Positions 6,586 to 16,291 are shown, counted from the stretch's first letter. The stretch: DNA of 64,000 nucleotides from Stutzerimonas stutzeri (GCF_019090095.1 NZ_JAGQFP010000001.1:620001-684000), one strand, 5' to 3'. Numbers and translations are program-made. Notes: a model not told the origin generated them from the letters alone.

Positions 6586-9222
6586 TCAGCCATGGCCCTG
6601 GTCCAGCATGTGGCACATGGCGGTCTTGAGCTTCATCGGCCGCACAGGTTTGTGCATCAGCATGTGGCCGAGCTCTCGCACCTGTTGCTTCAGCTCGTTG
6701 CTGTAGTTGGCGGTGATCATCAGTGCTGGTAGTGGGCTGGCCCGACGGGCATTGACGGTTTCCACCACGTCGACGCCGTTGCAGCCGTTATCCAGGTGGT
6801 AGTCGGCAATGATCAAGTCGGCATCGGCATGAAAGTTGTCGACCTGCCCGGCCAGATCCTGCTCCGACAGCGCGGTGATGACCTGGCAGCCCCAGCCTTC
6901 CAGCAAGGTACGCATCCCGGCGCAGATCGCCGTGTCGTTATCCAGTACCCAGACGCGGGCGCCCTTGAGCCGCTCCAACAGCAGATCGGTATTGGCCACC
7001 TCCGGGCTGGCCTTGGGGGCCCGCTTGGCCAGTGGCACCTCGATGGCGAACTTGGAACCGCGCCCTGGCGCCGAGCTGACCTGAATGCGATGGCCGAGAA
7101 TCCGCGCGATCTTTTCGACGATCGCAAGGCCCAGGCCGAGCCCCCGGTCCTGTTGCGGGCGCACGCCGTCACCACGTTTGAATTCGTGGAAGATTTCTTC
7201 GAGCTTGTCTTCGGGTATCCCGACACCGGTGTCCCAGACTTCGATCGACAGGCTCTGCCGGCGACGACGGCAGCCGAGCATCACGCGGCCGCTGCGGGTG
7301 TAGCGGATGGCATTGGTCAACAGGTTACGCAGGATGCGGGCCAACAGCTGGATATCGCTGCGCACCAGCGCCGAACAGGGAATGAAGTCCAGTTGCAGCT
7401 GCTCGCTGCCGGCGATCTGACGGAACTCCACCGCGAGGTTTTCCAGCAGTTCACTGACGGCGAAGGGTGCAATGTCCGGCTTGATCACGCCGGCGTCCAG
7501 CTTGGAGATATCCACCAGCGTGCCGAGCAGGTTTTCCACGTCTTCCAGCGAATTGCTGATATTGCGGATCAGCCCGCTGCTGGGGGCGTCAGGTTGTTCG
7601 AGCAAGGCGCTGGTGAACAGTCGGGCCGCGTTGAGCGGCTGCAAGAGGTCATGGCTGACCGCCGCCAGGAACTTGGTTTTCGACAGGTTGGCCAGCTCGG
7701 CCTCGCGTTTGGCCTCGCGCAGCCGCGCCTCGGCGTGGGCACGCTCGTCGATTTCGCACAGCAGCTGCTCGTTCAGGCTGGTCAGCTCTGCCGTGCGCTC
7801 GCGCACCCGCTGCTCCAGATTCTGATAAGCCTGGTGCAACGCCTCGGCGGTGCGCCGGCGATCGGTGATGTCCTGGATCAGCACGAATATGCCCGCCACC
7901 TCGCCATTGGCCTGACGGTTCGGCACGTAGGAACGCAGCATGTAACGCTGCTGCCCGCAATGGTTGCGCTCGGCCAGTTCGAAGCTGACGCTTTCGCCGG
8001 ACAGCGCGCGGTCGATGTAGGGCTCCAGTTGTTGCCAGTGCTGGCCGTTGTGTACGTCCCGCAAGGACTGACCGAGCATGCCGTCGCTGGGCCAGCGGTA
8101 CCACTCCTCGTAGACCTTGTTGGTGAATTCGTAAGTCAGGTCCGCCGAGACATAGGCAATCAGTGCCGGCACGTGGTCGGTGATCAGGCGAATCCAGCGC
8201 TCGCTTTCACGCAGCGCTTCGGCATGGCGATAACGCTCGGTGATGTCGGTGAAGGTATTGACGAAGCCGCCGGTGGGCAGCGGATGCGTGCGGATCTCCA
8301 GCGTGCGGCCGTCGAACAGGTGCTGCTCCAGTTCGGTCAAGGGTTGGCCGTCGGCATCGAAGGTATTGGGCGTCAGCAGCTTGAGTTCGCTGTCGGCCAT
8401 GACCTCCTCGAAGGGTCGATGCGCCTCGATCGGTGCCAGGCCGCAGAGTTCGAGGAAGCGCCCGTTCCATAGTTCGAGGCCGCCATCGGCACTAACCATC
8501 GCCACCCCTTGCGAGAGGTTGTCGACGGCACGCTGCAACAGCCGCGACTTCTGCGCCAAGGCTTGTTCCCGGCGCATCGTCTCGCTGATCTTCACCTCGG
8601 TGATGTCGGTGTAGAGCATCACCAGCCCGCCCTCGCGGGTCGGTCGTTCGCTGACCTGGACCCAGCGGCCATTGTGCAGACGGTAGACCGTGGGCTCGTT
8701 GGCCTTGCCGCGGTGCTCTTCGGCGATCATGCCGCTGCTTTCGGCCAGCCGCTTGAGCTCCGACAGCCGGGTTCCGCTGTTGATGCGCGCCCGGGTACGG
8801 CTCCACAGTGACTTGAAGCGTTTGTTGAACAGAACGATGCGTTGGTCCTTGTCGAACAGCACGAAGGCATCGGAGATGCTCTCGATGGCGTCCACCAGAT
8901 GCTGGTGCGCGGTTTCGGCGCGCAGCCGCGCATCGCTGAGCAGCCGGTTGCTGGCCTTCAGCTCTGCCATCGCCTGGTTCAGCGCATCGGTGCGCTCGCG
9001 CACCTGCTCGGCCAGCTCGACCGAATGCTGAAAGGCCGCATAGGAGGCATCGCGGCCGCTGCCGCTGGACTCGATACGCTCGATCAGCGCGGCGTTGATA
9101 CGACGCAGCTTGTAGTTTTCGCGCTCGAGTTCGGTCTGCCTGGCGAGTAACTCAGCGGCCGCCCCGTCCTCCAGGCCGGCCGATGGCGACGCCGGTGAAG
9201 GTCTGGTTGATGTGCATGCCAT
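6586..9222 (-). CDS. nahK: Multi-PAS hybrid sensor histidine kinase, NahK/ErcS' family
   Basis: The 878-residue soluble kinase has an N-terminal coiled coil (residues 20-110), three or more PAS domains (about 110-470, with TDITE/QDITDR ends), a second coiled coil, a HisKA domain with phosphorylatable His524 (AAVSHDLLQPL), an HATPase domain (NLLTNAIRYT; GLGLGLAIVEKIARILGH) and a C-terminal receiver (IIADYHLDNG). No membrane helix is seen. The start at 9222 has GGAGAG 7 bp upstream and overlaps the end of the FIST gene by 71 bp, implying coupled expression. NahK (PA1976, ErcS') is known in nitric-oxide-linked biofilm control and ethanol oxidation; assignment to that branch rests on architecture and context. 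Confidence 0.8.
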   Translation of the reverse strand: MACTSTRPSPASPSAGLEDGAAAELLARQTELERENYKLRRINAALIERIESSGSGRDASYAAFQHSVELAEQVRERTDALNQAMAELKASNRLLSDARLRAETAHQHLVDAIESISDAFVLFDKDQRIVLFNKRFKSLWSRTRARINSGTRLSELKRLAESSGMIAEEHRGKANEPTVYRLHNGRWVQVSERPTREGGLVMLYTDITEVKISETMRREQALAQKSRLLQRAVDNLSQGVAMVSADGGLELWNGRFLELCGLAPIEAHRPFEEVMADSELKLLTPNTFDADGQPLTELEQHLFDGRTLEIRTHPLPTGGFVNTFTDITERYRHAEALRESERWIRLITDHVPALIAYVSADLTYEFTNKVYEEWYRWPSDGMLGQSLRDVHNGQHWQQLEPYIDRALSGESVSFELAERNHCGQQRYMLRSYVPNRQANGEVAGIFVLIQDITDRRRTAEALHQAYQNLEQRVRERTAELTSLNEQLLCEIDERAHAEARLREAKREAELANLSKTKFLAAVSHDLLQPLNAARLFTSALLEQPDAPSSGLIRNISNSLEDVENLLGTLVDISKLDAGVIKPDIAPFAVSELLENLAVEFRQIAGSEQLQLDFIPCSALVRSDIQLLARILRNLLTNAIRYTRSGRVMLGCRRRRQSLSIEVWDTGVGIPEDKLEEIFHEFKRGDGVRPQQDRGLGLGLAIVEKIARILGHRIQVSSAPGRGSKFAIEVPLAKRAPKASPEVANTDLLLERLKGARVWVLDNDTAICAGMRTLLEGWGCQVITALSEQDLAGQVDNFHADADLIIADYHLDNGCNGVDVVETVNARRASPLPALMITANYSNELKQQVRELGHMLMHKPVRPMKLKTAMCHMLDQGHG

Positions 9223-10315
9223 TGAACTGCTCTCCGTAGGTGTTGAAGCCGATCACCTGCTGACGTCGAAGAAAGGCCGACGTGTCGTCGGTGGAACCGT
9301 TGCTCTCGATTTCGAGCCGCCTGAGGAAGCAGTCGCAGCCGATGGTCAGCAGCGGTGGCCCGAGGCGCTGCTCGAGGCGCTCGAACAGCGTCTCCAGATT
9401 GGGCATCAGTGGCCCAGGGCGCATGGCGGTGAGCACGATGCCGTTCTCCACCGCGCAATAGAAGGTCAGACTCAGGTCCTCGTTGACCTTCTGGATCGAG
9501 CGCACGTAGTAGTGCTCGTTGATACGCACCGCCAAGGGGTGCGCCGCGAACAGACGGTGATCCAGGTCACTGACCTGGACGCCGATCAAGCGCGCGTATT
9601 CCTCGGCCGCCGGTTCGGCGTTGAGCTCATAGACGCGGCGCGAGTGGCTGTCGGCGCGTGTGACCACCAACTTCTCGCTGCGCGGCAGGAGGTGATGGGT
9701 GGTGAACACTTCGAAATCGAGCCAGGTGTTGACCAGCACGACGATCGCCGCCCCGCTGTGGAACTTGCCGTCGTAATAGACGTGGGTATCGGTCAGGTGG
9801 TTGTCGTCGCCGGCCGAACCGCCGAAATGCGGAATGCTGCCGAAGGCGGCACTCAACGCGGACAAGACGATCTCCTCGCGGCTGGACAGGCCATCGAGCA
9901 AGGTCAGCGCGAAGCTGTGATCCTTGATTGGCGCCAGGGAGTTGCTACGGCAGTCGCTGCCCAGGCGCTCCACCAGTTGCTGTGCGTCGATGAGGCTGAA
10001 GCGGTCCATCTCGTCGATCAGTTCGCACGCAATCGAAAAGCTGCGGTGATCGAAGCCGACGGCGGTCACGCAGCTGCGACCGTAGCCTTGCGAGGTGATT
10101 TCGCCGGCGGAGGTACAGCCGACCAGTCGCACGCCCCCGAAGTACTGATGCAGCGCGGCTCCCAGCGCAGGCAGGTCGTACTCGGCCGAACAGAAGAACA
10201 GGACGAACCCCAGGTGCGGGTGAATCAGTTGGCGCGCCAGGTCCTGGGCGACCGTTTCGGGATCACGCGCCTCCGACATGGCCGTGCGCACTTCTTTGAC
10301 TTCTTGCTCGATCAC
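9152..10315 (-). CDS. FIST-domain signal-input protein
   Basis: The 387-residue protein has FIST-N features (GFVLFFCSAEYDL; LVGCTSAGEI; HFGGSAGDDNH) and a FIST-C half (VRSIQKVNEDLSLTFYCAVENG; GCDCFLRRLE). FIST proteins are thought to bind small ligands and feed associated kinases or c-di-GMP enzymes. The GTG at 10315 is used because the frame upstream gives nothing better; ATG at 10279 is an alternative start. The stop lies inside the downstream kinase gene (71-bp overlap). The likely partner is therefore that kinase; the ligand is unknown. Confidence 0.83.
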   Translation of the reverse strand: MIEQEVKEVRTAMSEARDPETVAQDLARQLIHPHLGFVLFFCSAEYDLPALGAALHQYFGGVRLVGCTSAGEITSQGYGRSCVTAVGFDHRSFSIACELIDEMDRFSLIDAQQLVERLGSDCRSNSLAPIKDHSFALTLLDGLSSREEIVLSALSAAFGSIPHFGGSAGDDNHLTDTHVYYDGKFHSGAAIVVLVNTWLDFEVFTTHHLLPRSEKLVVTRADSHSRRVYELNAEPAAEEYARLIGVQVSDLDHRLFAAHPLAVRINEHYYVRSIQKVNEDLSLTFYCAVENGIVLTAMRPGPLMPNLETLFERLEQRLGPPLLTIGCDCFLRRLEIESNGSTDDTSAFLRRQQVIGFNTYGEQFNGMHINQTFTGVAIGRPGGRGGR

Positions 10316-10469
10316 GCACGCACCCCAATACAGACTTATCGTATGACCTCATTCTTGGTCAGGGCATAGGGTACGAAAATGCTACTTCAGTACCGGCGGC
10401 GACCTGCCTAGGTAGCAAAGCGACGAAACACCGCGGGGCGCGGCGGCGATCGAACCTCAGGCAAACGGA

Positions 10470-10501
10470 AACGAAAACGGGCACCCCGAAAGGGTGCCCG
10501 T
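10470..10501 (-). terminator. Rho-independent terminator of the porin gene
   Basis: On the minus strand ACGGGCACCC and GGGTGCCCGT form a perfect 10-bp stem around a 5-nt loop, followed by TTTTCGTTT. It lies about 20 bp after the porin stop. Confidence 0.85.
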
Positions 10502-10521
10502 CTGGCGACCGCTGACTGTGT

Positions 10522-11709
10522 TTAGAAGCTGAGCGTGGCGCCGATGGCGAAGGTGCGTGTGTCTTCGTCGAGGGCGTCGGTGTCATGGCCGCGCAACTCG
10601 AACTCGTTCACCTCGGCCACCAGCTTCAGGTTGTCGTTGATGGTCCGGAAGTAGGCGATCCCACGGGTCTGATAATCGGCTGCAGTGCCCAGACCGTTGC
10701 CGTCGTCCTTGGTCTTGCCGGTGGACAGGGCGATGCGGTTCTTGCCGAAGGTGTAGGAACCCTGCAACAGGTAACCGTCGCTGTCGACGTCGCGCAGGTG
10801 AGCCTTACCGGCGTTGTTGGTGTAGAACGGGTTGATCCCCTCGGCCTGGAAGCCCGACGCGGTCAGCGAGAAGCCTGCCATTTTGGCCTGCACGCCGTAA
10901 CCGAGCCCCTTTGAATCCACGTCATCGACCGTGCTGTCAGTGTTCTTGGAGCTCTGCTGCATGCCGTTGATCCAGGTGTAGAACTGCGCGCCGCCCAGGT
11001 CGAACTGATAGGTGACCTCGGTTTCGAAGCGCGGGCTGTCCTGGTAGGCCTCATCCAGTGCCGAGCTCTGGTCGTCCGTGGTATCGACCGGGTCCATGAT
11101 GCCGGCAGCGATACGCAGGCCGCCCATCACTGGCGAGCGATAGGTGACCTGGGAGGTCGGGAACGGGTACGGGTAGCCGGTGCCGATGTTGCCGAAGGAA
11201 ACGCCGCCGAAGTCGACCAGGCCCAGGGTGTCGCTGACCTGGCCATAACCGGTGAGCATCTCGTCGAGGAAGATGTTGGACCGGCCGAACAAACCGAAGT
11301 CCTTACCGAAGAGCACCTCACCCCATTGATCGTTGGAGGCGGTGCCGTAGAACTGGCGAACATCGATGCCGGTCTCGGTGCCGTTGCTGTCGCTGTCGTT
11401 GATGGTGACCCAGAAGGACGAACGTCCGCCGACTTTGACGTCATCGAGCTGCTTGCCAAAGTTGAAGCCGATGTAGTTGGGCAGGAAACCCATCTTCACC
11501 CGTGACTGGTCGCGATCGAACTGTTCGCCGGCACGATCGACCTTGCTGCTGACGTAGAAGGTGTTGAAGTAGCCGTCGACGGAGAAGGTGGTGTCGTCCT
11601 TGTCGTACAGCTTGATTTCGGCGACCGCCGATTGGCTCAGGGTCATGGCAATCGCGCTGGCCAGGGCCAACGGGATAAGGGTTTTACTCGCATTCTTCTT
11701 GTTGTGCAT
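10522..11709 (-). CDS. Outer-membrane porin of the PQQ cluster
   Basis: The 395-residue protein has a signal peptide (ending SAVA, near residue 30). The mature part is rich in alternating beta-strands, Gly and aromatic residues (DGYFNTFYVSSKV; TSQVTYRSPVMGGLRIAAGI) and ends in Phe (AIGATLSF), the signature of a beta-barrel inserted by the BAM machinery. It is a trimeric-porin-like channel, probably for alcohols or their acids given the neighbours; specificity cannot be read from sequence. Codons 3-6 form AACAAGAAGAAT on the mRNA, an A-R-N repeat of the type bound by Hfq/Crc. A clear terminator follows. Confidence 0.85.
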   Translation of the reverse strand: MHNKKNASKTLIPLALASAIAMTLSQSAVAEIKLYDKDDTTFSVDGYFNTFYVSSKVDRAGEQFDRDQSRVKMGFLPNYIGFNFGKQLDDVKVGGRSSFWVTINDSDSNGTETGIDVRQFYGTASNDQWGEVLFGKDFGLFGRSNIFLDEMLTGYGQVSDTLGLVDFGGVSFGNIGTGYPYPFPTSQVTYRSPVMGGLRIAAGIMDPVDTTDDQSSALDEAYQDSPRFETEVTYQFDLGGAQFYTWINGMQQSSKNTDSTVDDVDSKGLGYGVQAKMAGFSLTASGFQAEGINPFYTNNAGKAHLRDVDSDGYLLQGSYTFGKNRIALSTGKTKDDGNGLGTAADYQTRGIAYFRTINDNLKLVAEVNEFELRGHDTDALDEDTRTFAIGATLSF

Positions 11710-12016
11710 GGCGCTCTCCGCTGATGTGACGACGGGCAGTCGTGTCGAAGCGGATTATCGAAAGCACAACCGGGGGCCCATAGGCTCCGATAGCGGCGAC
11801 TGGCTACTACTTTCGCCGCTATCGCCGTCTTGCGCATTAAGGCGATCGTGGCCGTTCCGTCCGGAGTAGCGCTTAGGTCGTACGCCGTCACGCTTAGGTA
11901 GGCACACGGGCACCGCACCCGGCCCGCACCCGGCCCGCACCCGGCCCGCCCAAGGGGCGCGGCAGGCGAGGTGGCAGACGGTGGTAACCGAGAACGAGTG
12001 CTGGAGCGCTGCGGGA
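11710..12016. other. Intergenic region between porin and pqqF
   Basis: This 307-bp gap carries the porin promoter region, reading leftward. A motif CTACTACTTTCGCCG at 11804-11818 resembles the candidate AgmR-type operators at 641 and 5429. Near 11924-11950 the 11-bp unit ACCCGGCCCGC is repeated three times in tandem, a short GC-rich microsatellite just downstream of pqqF. No convincing gene is present. Confidence 0.5.
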
Positions 12017-14548
12017 TCAGGCCCAGGTGGCATCGGGTGCGGCGGCGTTGGCCACCACGACCCAGCCCGCGGTGCGGGCGCGCAGTGCTGCCAGGGCATC
12101 CGTCAGGTCCTGGCGTTGCAATGCATGCATGGCCGTTGCGACCTCGCGCGGGCGATGGCTGTCGTGCCCGGCTTGCAGGCATTGCCAAAGCTGTTCCGCG
12201 CGAGCCCGCAGGTCCGTTTCGGCGATGAGGTGCGTTTCACTCGCAGCCTGCGAGGCTCGCTCGATGGTCTCGGCCGGCATGGCGTCCAGGCACTTGGCGA
12301 AGTCGGCGAAAAACGTCTCGATATGCGCGAGTATCTGCGCCGCCGACGCCGTGGGCGATTGCACCGCGAAGAGGATGCCGGGGTGGCTGCCGAACTGGCA
12401 GAAACGGCTGAAAACCGCGTAGCCCAGTTGCAGTTCGCTGCGCAGGCGACGGAAGAAGTGTCCTTCGATCAGCCGGGCCAATACGCGCCAGGCGGCCTCG
12501 CAACCAGCGCTTTGCTGCGACAACGGGCAGAACAGCAGCAGAGCCGTTTCGGGTAGCACCGTCCCACTGCTCACGTCATGCCAGCGCAGCCCCGCCGTTT
12601 GAACGACTGGCGTTTTCGGCGCTGGCGCGGCGGACCCCGGCAAGGCGTCGAGCGCATCGGACAAGGGGCCACTCAGGGTCGGCGAGAAGCCTGTCGCCAG
12701 CGCCTGCCACTGCGCCGATCGCCAATGTGCCAGGAGCCTGCTCGGCTCCAGCGACTCGCCACGCGCCTGGACGGCCGATGCATCTGCCAGCAATCGCGGC
12801 AAGCGGTCGAGCAATTGGCGAATTAACATGCCGTCGCCGGCCAGTGCGGCCTCACGCGCCGCAAGCCGCCGCCCCTGGGTAAAGGATGCCTCGGGCGGGT
12901 TTCGCAGCACATGGGATAGATCGATAAGTATCGCTGGGATGGCCTCGGCGAAACCCATCAGGCTCAGGCACCAGGCGTGTCCCAGATCCTCGAAGCGCAG
13001 TGTCACACCTGCCTGCTGCACCGCCCAGTCGCTGGCCTCGAGGGCGTGTCGCAGCACCTGGCGCAGCCCCGACTCGGCCTGCCCTGCTGGAAACTGCCAA
13101 CGCACATGCAGCGCGCCCTGGCCGCCCGCATCGACCGGCCCGTGCCAGTGCAATGCCGGCGAAAGCGAACTCGCTTCGTACGTATGGCTGGCGGGCTGCA
13201 ACCAGGGATTGATCGCCGGCGGCTGCCATTGCCATGCCGTTCGGGTCGCATGCAGTGGCGGCTCGTGCTTGAGTCGTAACGGGAAGCCCGCACGTGCGAG
13301 CGGCGCGCAGTCGGACTGGTCAGCGGTCATCACCAGCGGTCCCGAGGCGACCATCTGTGCCACCAGCGAGGCGAACGCCTGGCGAACCGCGTGCTCATCG
13401 CTGTCGCGGCTCCAGGCCAGCGGCTCTACCCAGTGCCGCAGCCTCGCCAGAGGCTCGGCGCCCTGCAGGCTGCGTTGACGCACACGCTGGTATTCCGGAT
13501 AGCCGCTTTGCCAATACGACTCGCGCGAACAGTGACGCAACCAGTCGAGCGCTGCGTCGACGATTGCTGCACGCTCGGCCAGCCCCCGCGTCGTCAAGAA
13601 CAGCTCAACCACGACCACGCCCTGCCCCGCGTACCAGTAGGGTGTGCGCAACTTGACCGAATGACACAGGTCGGCGTCGCGCAGGCGTCGGGCAAAACCC
13701 TGCTGCGCTTGCGAGGTGATCCAGAACGACAGGAGATCCAGCGCCGCTTGCGCCTGTTCGGGCAACTGTTCGAGGGCAAACAGCAGGTTCAGACGGGGCT
13801 CGGGTTTATCGATGTGCAGCCGCAGCCAGGCATCGCGGGTGCAGCGTAGCGGCGGCGCCTCGCGCATGACCGTGCAGCCCGCGGCGAGCAGGCCATCGGC
13901 ACGCTCGGCGAGCCGCTGCAACTGGGCAGGCGTCTGTGGGCCGGTGATGAGCAGCTCCATCTGGCCGGTGTGGTAGAAGCGCTGGTGGTAGCCAAGCAGC
14001 GCCTGTTGGAACGCGTGATCCTCCACCGGCAGGGTGTCGCGGTTGCCTGCGTGGAAGCCGGCGAATGGATGGTGCTGGTCGAAGGCCGTGCCCAACGCCG
14101 CGTCGCACAGCGTTTCGACATCCTGCGCGCGCGCCTGAAATTCCGCCTGCAGCACCTCCCGTTCGCGCACCTGGGCGGCAGGATCGAGCAGCGGATGCGC
14201 CAGCATGTCCAGCAGGCGATGCAAGGCGGGTTCGAGTTGTGCGGCCGGCAGTTGGAAGAAGAAGTCGGTGTGCCGCTCCCGAGTCGATGCGTTCAGCTGT
14301 CCGCCACAGGCTTGGACGAACGCCATCAGGCCGTCTTCCGCGCTATAGCCGCGGCTGCCGAGAAACAGCAGATGCTCGAGGAAATGCGCCAATCCGGGAT
14401 AGTCCCGCGGCGCATCGTGCGCTCCGGCATGGGCGCGCAGCAAGACCGCCGCCTGCGAATGGCCCGACTGGGGCAACAGACGCACCCGCAGGCCGTTGGC
14501 TAGCGTCGTCTGCGGTGGTCGTCGGGAGAGGTCGGATGGAGGCTGCAT
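12017..14548 (-). CDS. pqqF: PqqF, M16-family zinc protease of PQQ biosynthesis
   Basis: The 843-residue protein has the inverted zinc site of M16 peptidases (HFLEH near residue 55, with the downstream acidic ligand near REREVLQAEF about residue 133), followed by catalytically inactive M16-like domains. PqqF trims the PqqA peptide after PqqE cross-links Glu and Tyr, releasing the PQQ precursor. The other pqq genes are not in this window, but the neighbouring PQQ-linked cluster supports the call. M16 pitrilysin-like proteases are the alternative. MerR1 lies 108 bp upstream on the same strand. Confidence 0.85.
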   Translation of the reverse strand: MQPPSDLSRRPPQTTLANGLRVRLLPQSGHSQAAVLLRAHAGAHDAPRDYPGLAHFLEHLLFLGSRGYSAEDGLMAFVQACGGQLNASTRERHTDFFFQLPAAQLEPALHRLLDMLAHPLLDPAAQVREREVLQAEFQARAQDVETLCDAALGTAFDQHHPFAGFHAGNRDTLPVEDHAFQQALLGYHQRFYHTGQMELLITGPQTPAQLQRLAERADGLLAAGCTVMREAPPLRCTRDAWLRLHIDKPEPRLNLLFALEQLPEQAQAALDLLSFWITSQAQQGFARRLRDADLCHSVKLRTPYWYAGQGVVVVELFLTTRGLAERAAIVDAALDWLRHCSRESYWQSGYPEYQRVRQRSLQGAEPLARLRHWVEPLAWSRDSDEHAVRQAFASLVAQMVASGPLVMTADQSDCAPLARAGFPLRLKHEPPLHATRTAWQWQPPAINPWLQPASHTYEASSLSPALHWHGPVDAGGQGALHVRWQFPAGQAESGLRQVLRHALEASDWAVQQAGVTLRFEDLGHAWCLSLMGFAEAIPAILIDLSHVLRNPPEASFTQGRRLAAREAALAGDGMLIRQLLDRLPRLLADASAVQARGESLEPSRLLAHWRSAQWQALATGFSPTLSGPLSDALDALPGSAAPAPKTPVVQTAGLRWHDVSSGTVLPETALLLFCPLSQQSAGCEAAWRVLARLIEGHFFRRLRSELQLGYAVFSRFCQFGSHPGILFAVQSPTASAAQILAHIETFFADFAKCLDAMPAETIERASQAASETHLIAETDLRARAEQLWQCLQAGHDSHRPREVATAMHALQRQDLTDALAALRARTAGWVVVANAAAPDATWA

Positions 14549-14656
14549 GAGTTACCCGTTCCGGCTGGATCGCGATGAGCATCGCGCCTGTCGCCACCGG
14601 TCACAATGCCGCTTTAGCATCGTTTGCCGTGCGCCGCGCTGCAAGCGTCGACGCGG

Positions 14657-15604
14657 CTAGGTGTCCAGCTTGCCGTCGAGGAACTGCAGCAGCCGGCGTT
14701 GCATCAGTCTGCTGACGCTACCCAGACTGGCGATGGGTGAGCCTCGCAGCGCGTCCTCAGCTGTCTCGCCGGCCATGGCCAGCGGGCAGTCGAGCCGCAG
14801 AGCCAGCTTGCCGACCTGCCTGAGCAGCGGCATCTTCGGCGGGGCATTGGCATACAGGACCAGTGCGCGCGGCTGCAGTTTTTCGCAGACCAGTGCCAGC
14901 TCGTCCAGCGGCTGCCCTATTGCCAGTACGCTGACCGCCACCTGATCACAGGACAGCAGCAGCCCAGCGACCAGCAACTCCAACTCACGACAGTGTCCCG
15001 GTATCGCCGCGAGGACCACGCGATCTTCCGTCTGAGCCCGCCCCAGTTGCAGCCGTTGCAGCGCCCGCGCACGCAGGTAATTGTCGAAGAACAACCATTC
15101 GCTGGTCTGGCCGAACTCACTCTGGCACACCAGCATTTGCTGCCACAGCGGCAGCAGGATGTCCTGAAACACCACCGGCAATGGGTATGTCGAGAAGATC
15201 TGGCCGTATAGCTGATCGAGACGGGTCTCGTCGAAACGACTCACGGCATGCTGCACCTGCGCCTGCCACTCGCCCCACTCACTGGTCATCGCTTGGGCCT
15301 GTTCCAGAGGCCGTCCGGTCCTGCTTGTCTCACTGCGCGACAGAATGCTGCCGACTTTGCTGACCGCCACACCACGCTCGGTCCAGGCCAGAATCCTGCG
15401 CACCGCTTCGACATCGGCCATGGAATACAGACGATGGCCGCTATCGGTGCGGGTCGGCTGGATCAAGCCATAGCGACGTTCCCAGGCGCGCAGGGTAACC
15501 GGGTTGACACCGGTCAGCCGGGAAACCTCTCTGATCGGAAACAGCTCTTGCTGCTTGAACGACTCGGAGTAATGCAAGGTGGACGCACGGGCGCTTTCGG
15601 TCAT
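14657..15604 (-). CDS. MerR-family regulator, class II LitR/PplR type (copy 1)
   Basis: The 315-residue protein has an N-terminal MerR winged helix (FPIREVSRLTGVNPVTLRAW, with ERRYGLI following) and a C-terminal B12-binding-like region (about residues 120-300). CarH/LitR photoreceptors of class I carry an E-x-H-x-x-G signature there to bind cobalamin. Here the matching stretch reads PGHCRELEL, without the ligand His. This fits class II LitR regulators of Pseudomonas, which rely on a LOV protein for light input. It is divergent from the LOV gene at 15845 and paralogous to the MerR at 22537. Confidence 0.8.
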   Translation of the reverse strand: MTESARASTLHYSESFKQQELFPIREVSRLTGVNPVTLRAWERRYGLIQPTRTDSGHRLYSMADVEAVRRILAWTERGVAVSKVGSILSRSETSRTGRPLEQAQAMTSEWGEWQAQVQHAVSRFDETRLDQLYGQIFSTYPLPVVFQDILLPLWQQMLVCQSEFGQTSEWLFFDNYLRARALQRLQLGRAQTEDRVVLAAIPGHCRELELLVAGLLLSCDQVAVSVLAIGQPLDELALVCEKLQPRALVLYANAPPKMPLLRQVGKLALRLDCPLAMAGETAEDALRGSPIASLGSVSRLMQRRLLQFLDGKLDT

Positions 15605-15844
15605 GACACGGTCGGTTCAATAGAAAGGATTAGACATTGTAGCGCAGGGTGGTCGACCCGAGACCCCGCCGCGGCGATACGCCCCGCATCGGGCGCCATT
15701 CGATCAGGCGTGCAGGTGCCCGTTCGAGGCCGCTGCCGACCAGTGCAGCACCGCGCCGGAGCAGCATGCTGCAGGCACACCAGCGTTGCGCCACCGCCGG
15801 GGAACTGAACTAGAATGCCGGCGAAGACGGATACGAGACATCCC

Positions 15845-16291
15845 ATGATCAATGCAAAACTGCTGCAGTTGGTGGTCGAGGCCTCCAATGACGGAATCGT
15901 GGTTGCCGAGCAGGAAGGCGACGACAACATCCTCATCTACGCCAACCCGGCGTTTCAGCGGCTCACCGGCTACGAAGTCGACGAGATTCTCTACCAGGAT
16001 TGCCGTTTCCTGCAGGCCGACGACCGTAACCAGCCTGAGCTCGCCGCGATTCGCGAGGCGATTCGCGAAGGCAGGCCTTGCCGGCACACCATTCGCAATT
16101 ACCGCAAGGACGGCACGGCCTTCTGGAACGAGCTGTCGATTACCCCCGTCTTCAACGAAGGCGACCAGCTCACCTACTACATCGGCATCCAGAAAGACGT
16201 CACCGCGACCGTCGAAGCTAAGCAGCGTGTGCGTGAACTGGAAGCCGAAGTCGCCGCCCTGCGTCAGCAGCTCGCCACTATCGGCGGTTGA
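15845..16291 (+). CDS. Short LOV blue-light photoreceptor (PpSB1-LOV-like)
   Basis: The start MINAKLL at 15845 matches the start of P. putida PpSB1-LOV; an ATG 30 bp earlier would add 10 residues without family support. The 148-residue protein is one LOV core with short helical caps. The flavin-binding signature is YQDCRFLQADD with the photoactive Cys53, plus NYRKDGTAFWNEL and YYIGIQKDVT. There is no fused effector; the C-terminal helix (KQRVRELEAEVAALRQQL) should form a coiled coil. Light would produce a Cys-FMN adduct and change the dimer. In P. putida short LOV proteins act with class II LitR regulators, and one lies divergently 240 bp away here. Confidence 0.93.
   Translation: MINAKLLQLVVEASNDGIVVAEQEGDDNILIYANPAFQRLTGYEVDEILYQDCRFLQADDRNQPELAAIREAIREGRPCRHTIRNYRKDGTAFWNELSITPVFNEGDQLTYYIGIQKDVTATVEAKQRVRELEAEVAALRQQLATIGG

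Noticed and set aside
15815..15844. Longer start of the LOV protein
   Set aside because: The ten extra residues lie before the conserved MINA start of the short LOV family and have no good ribosome-binding site.
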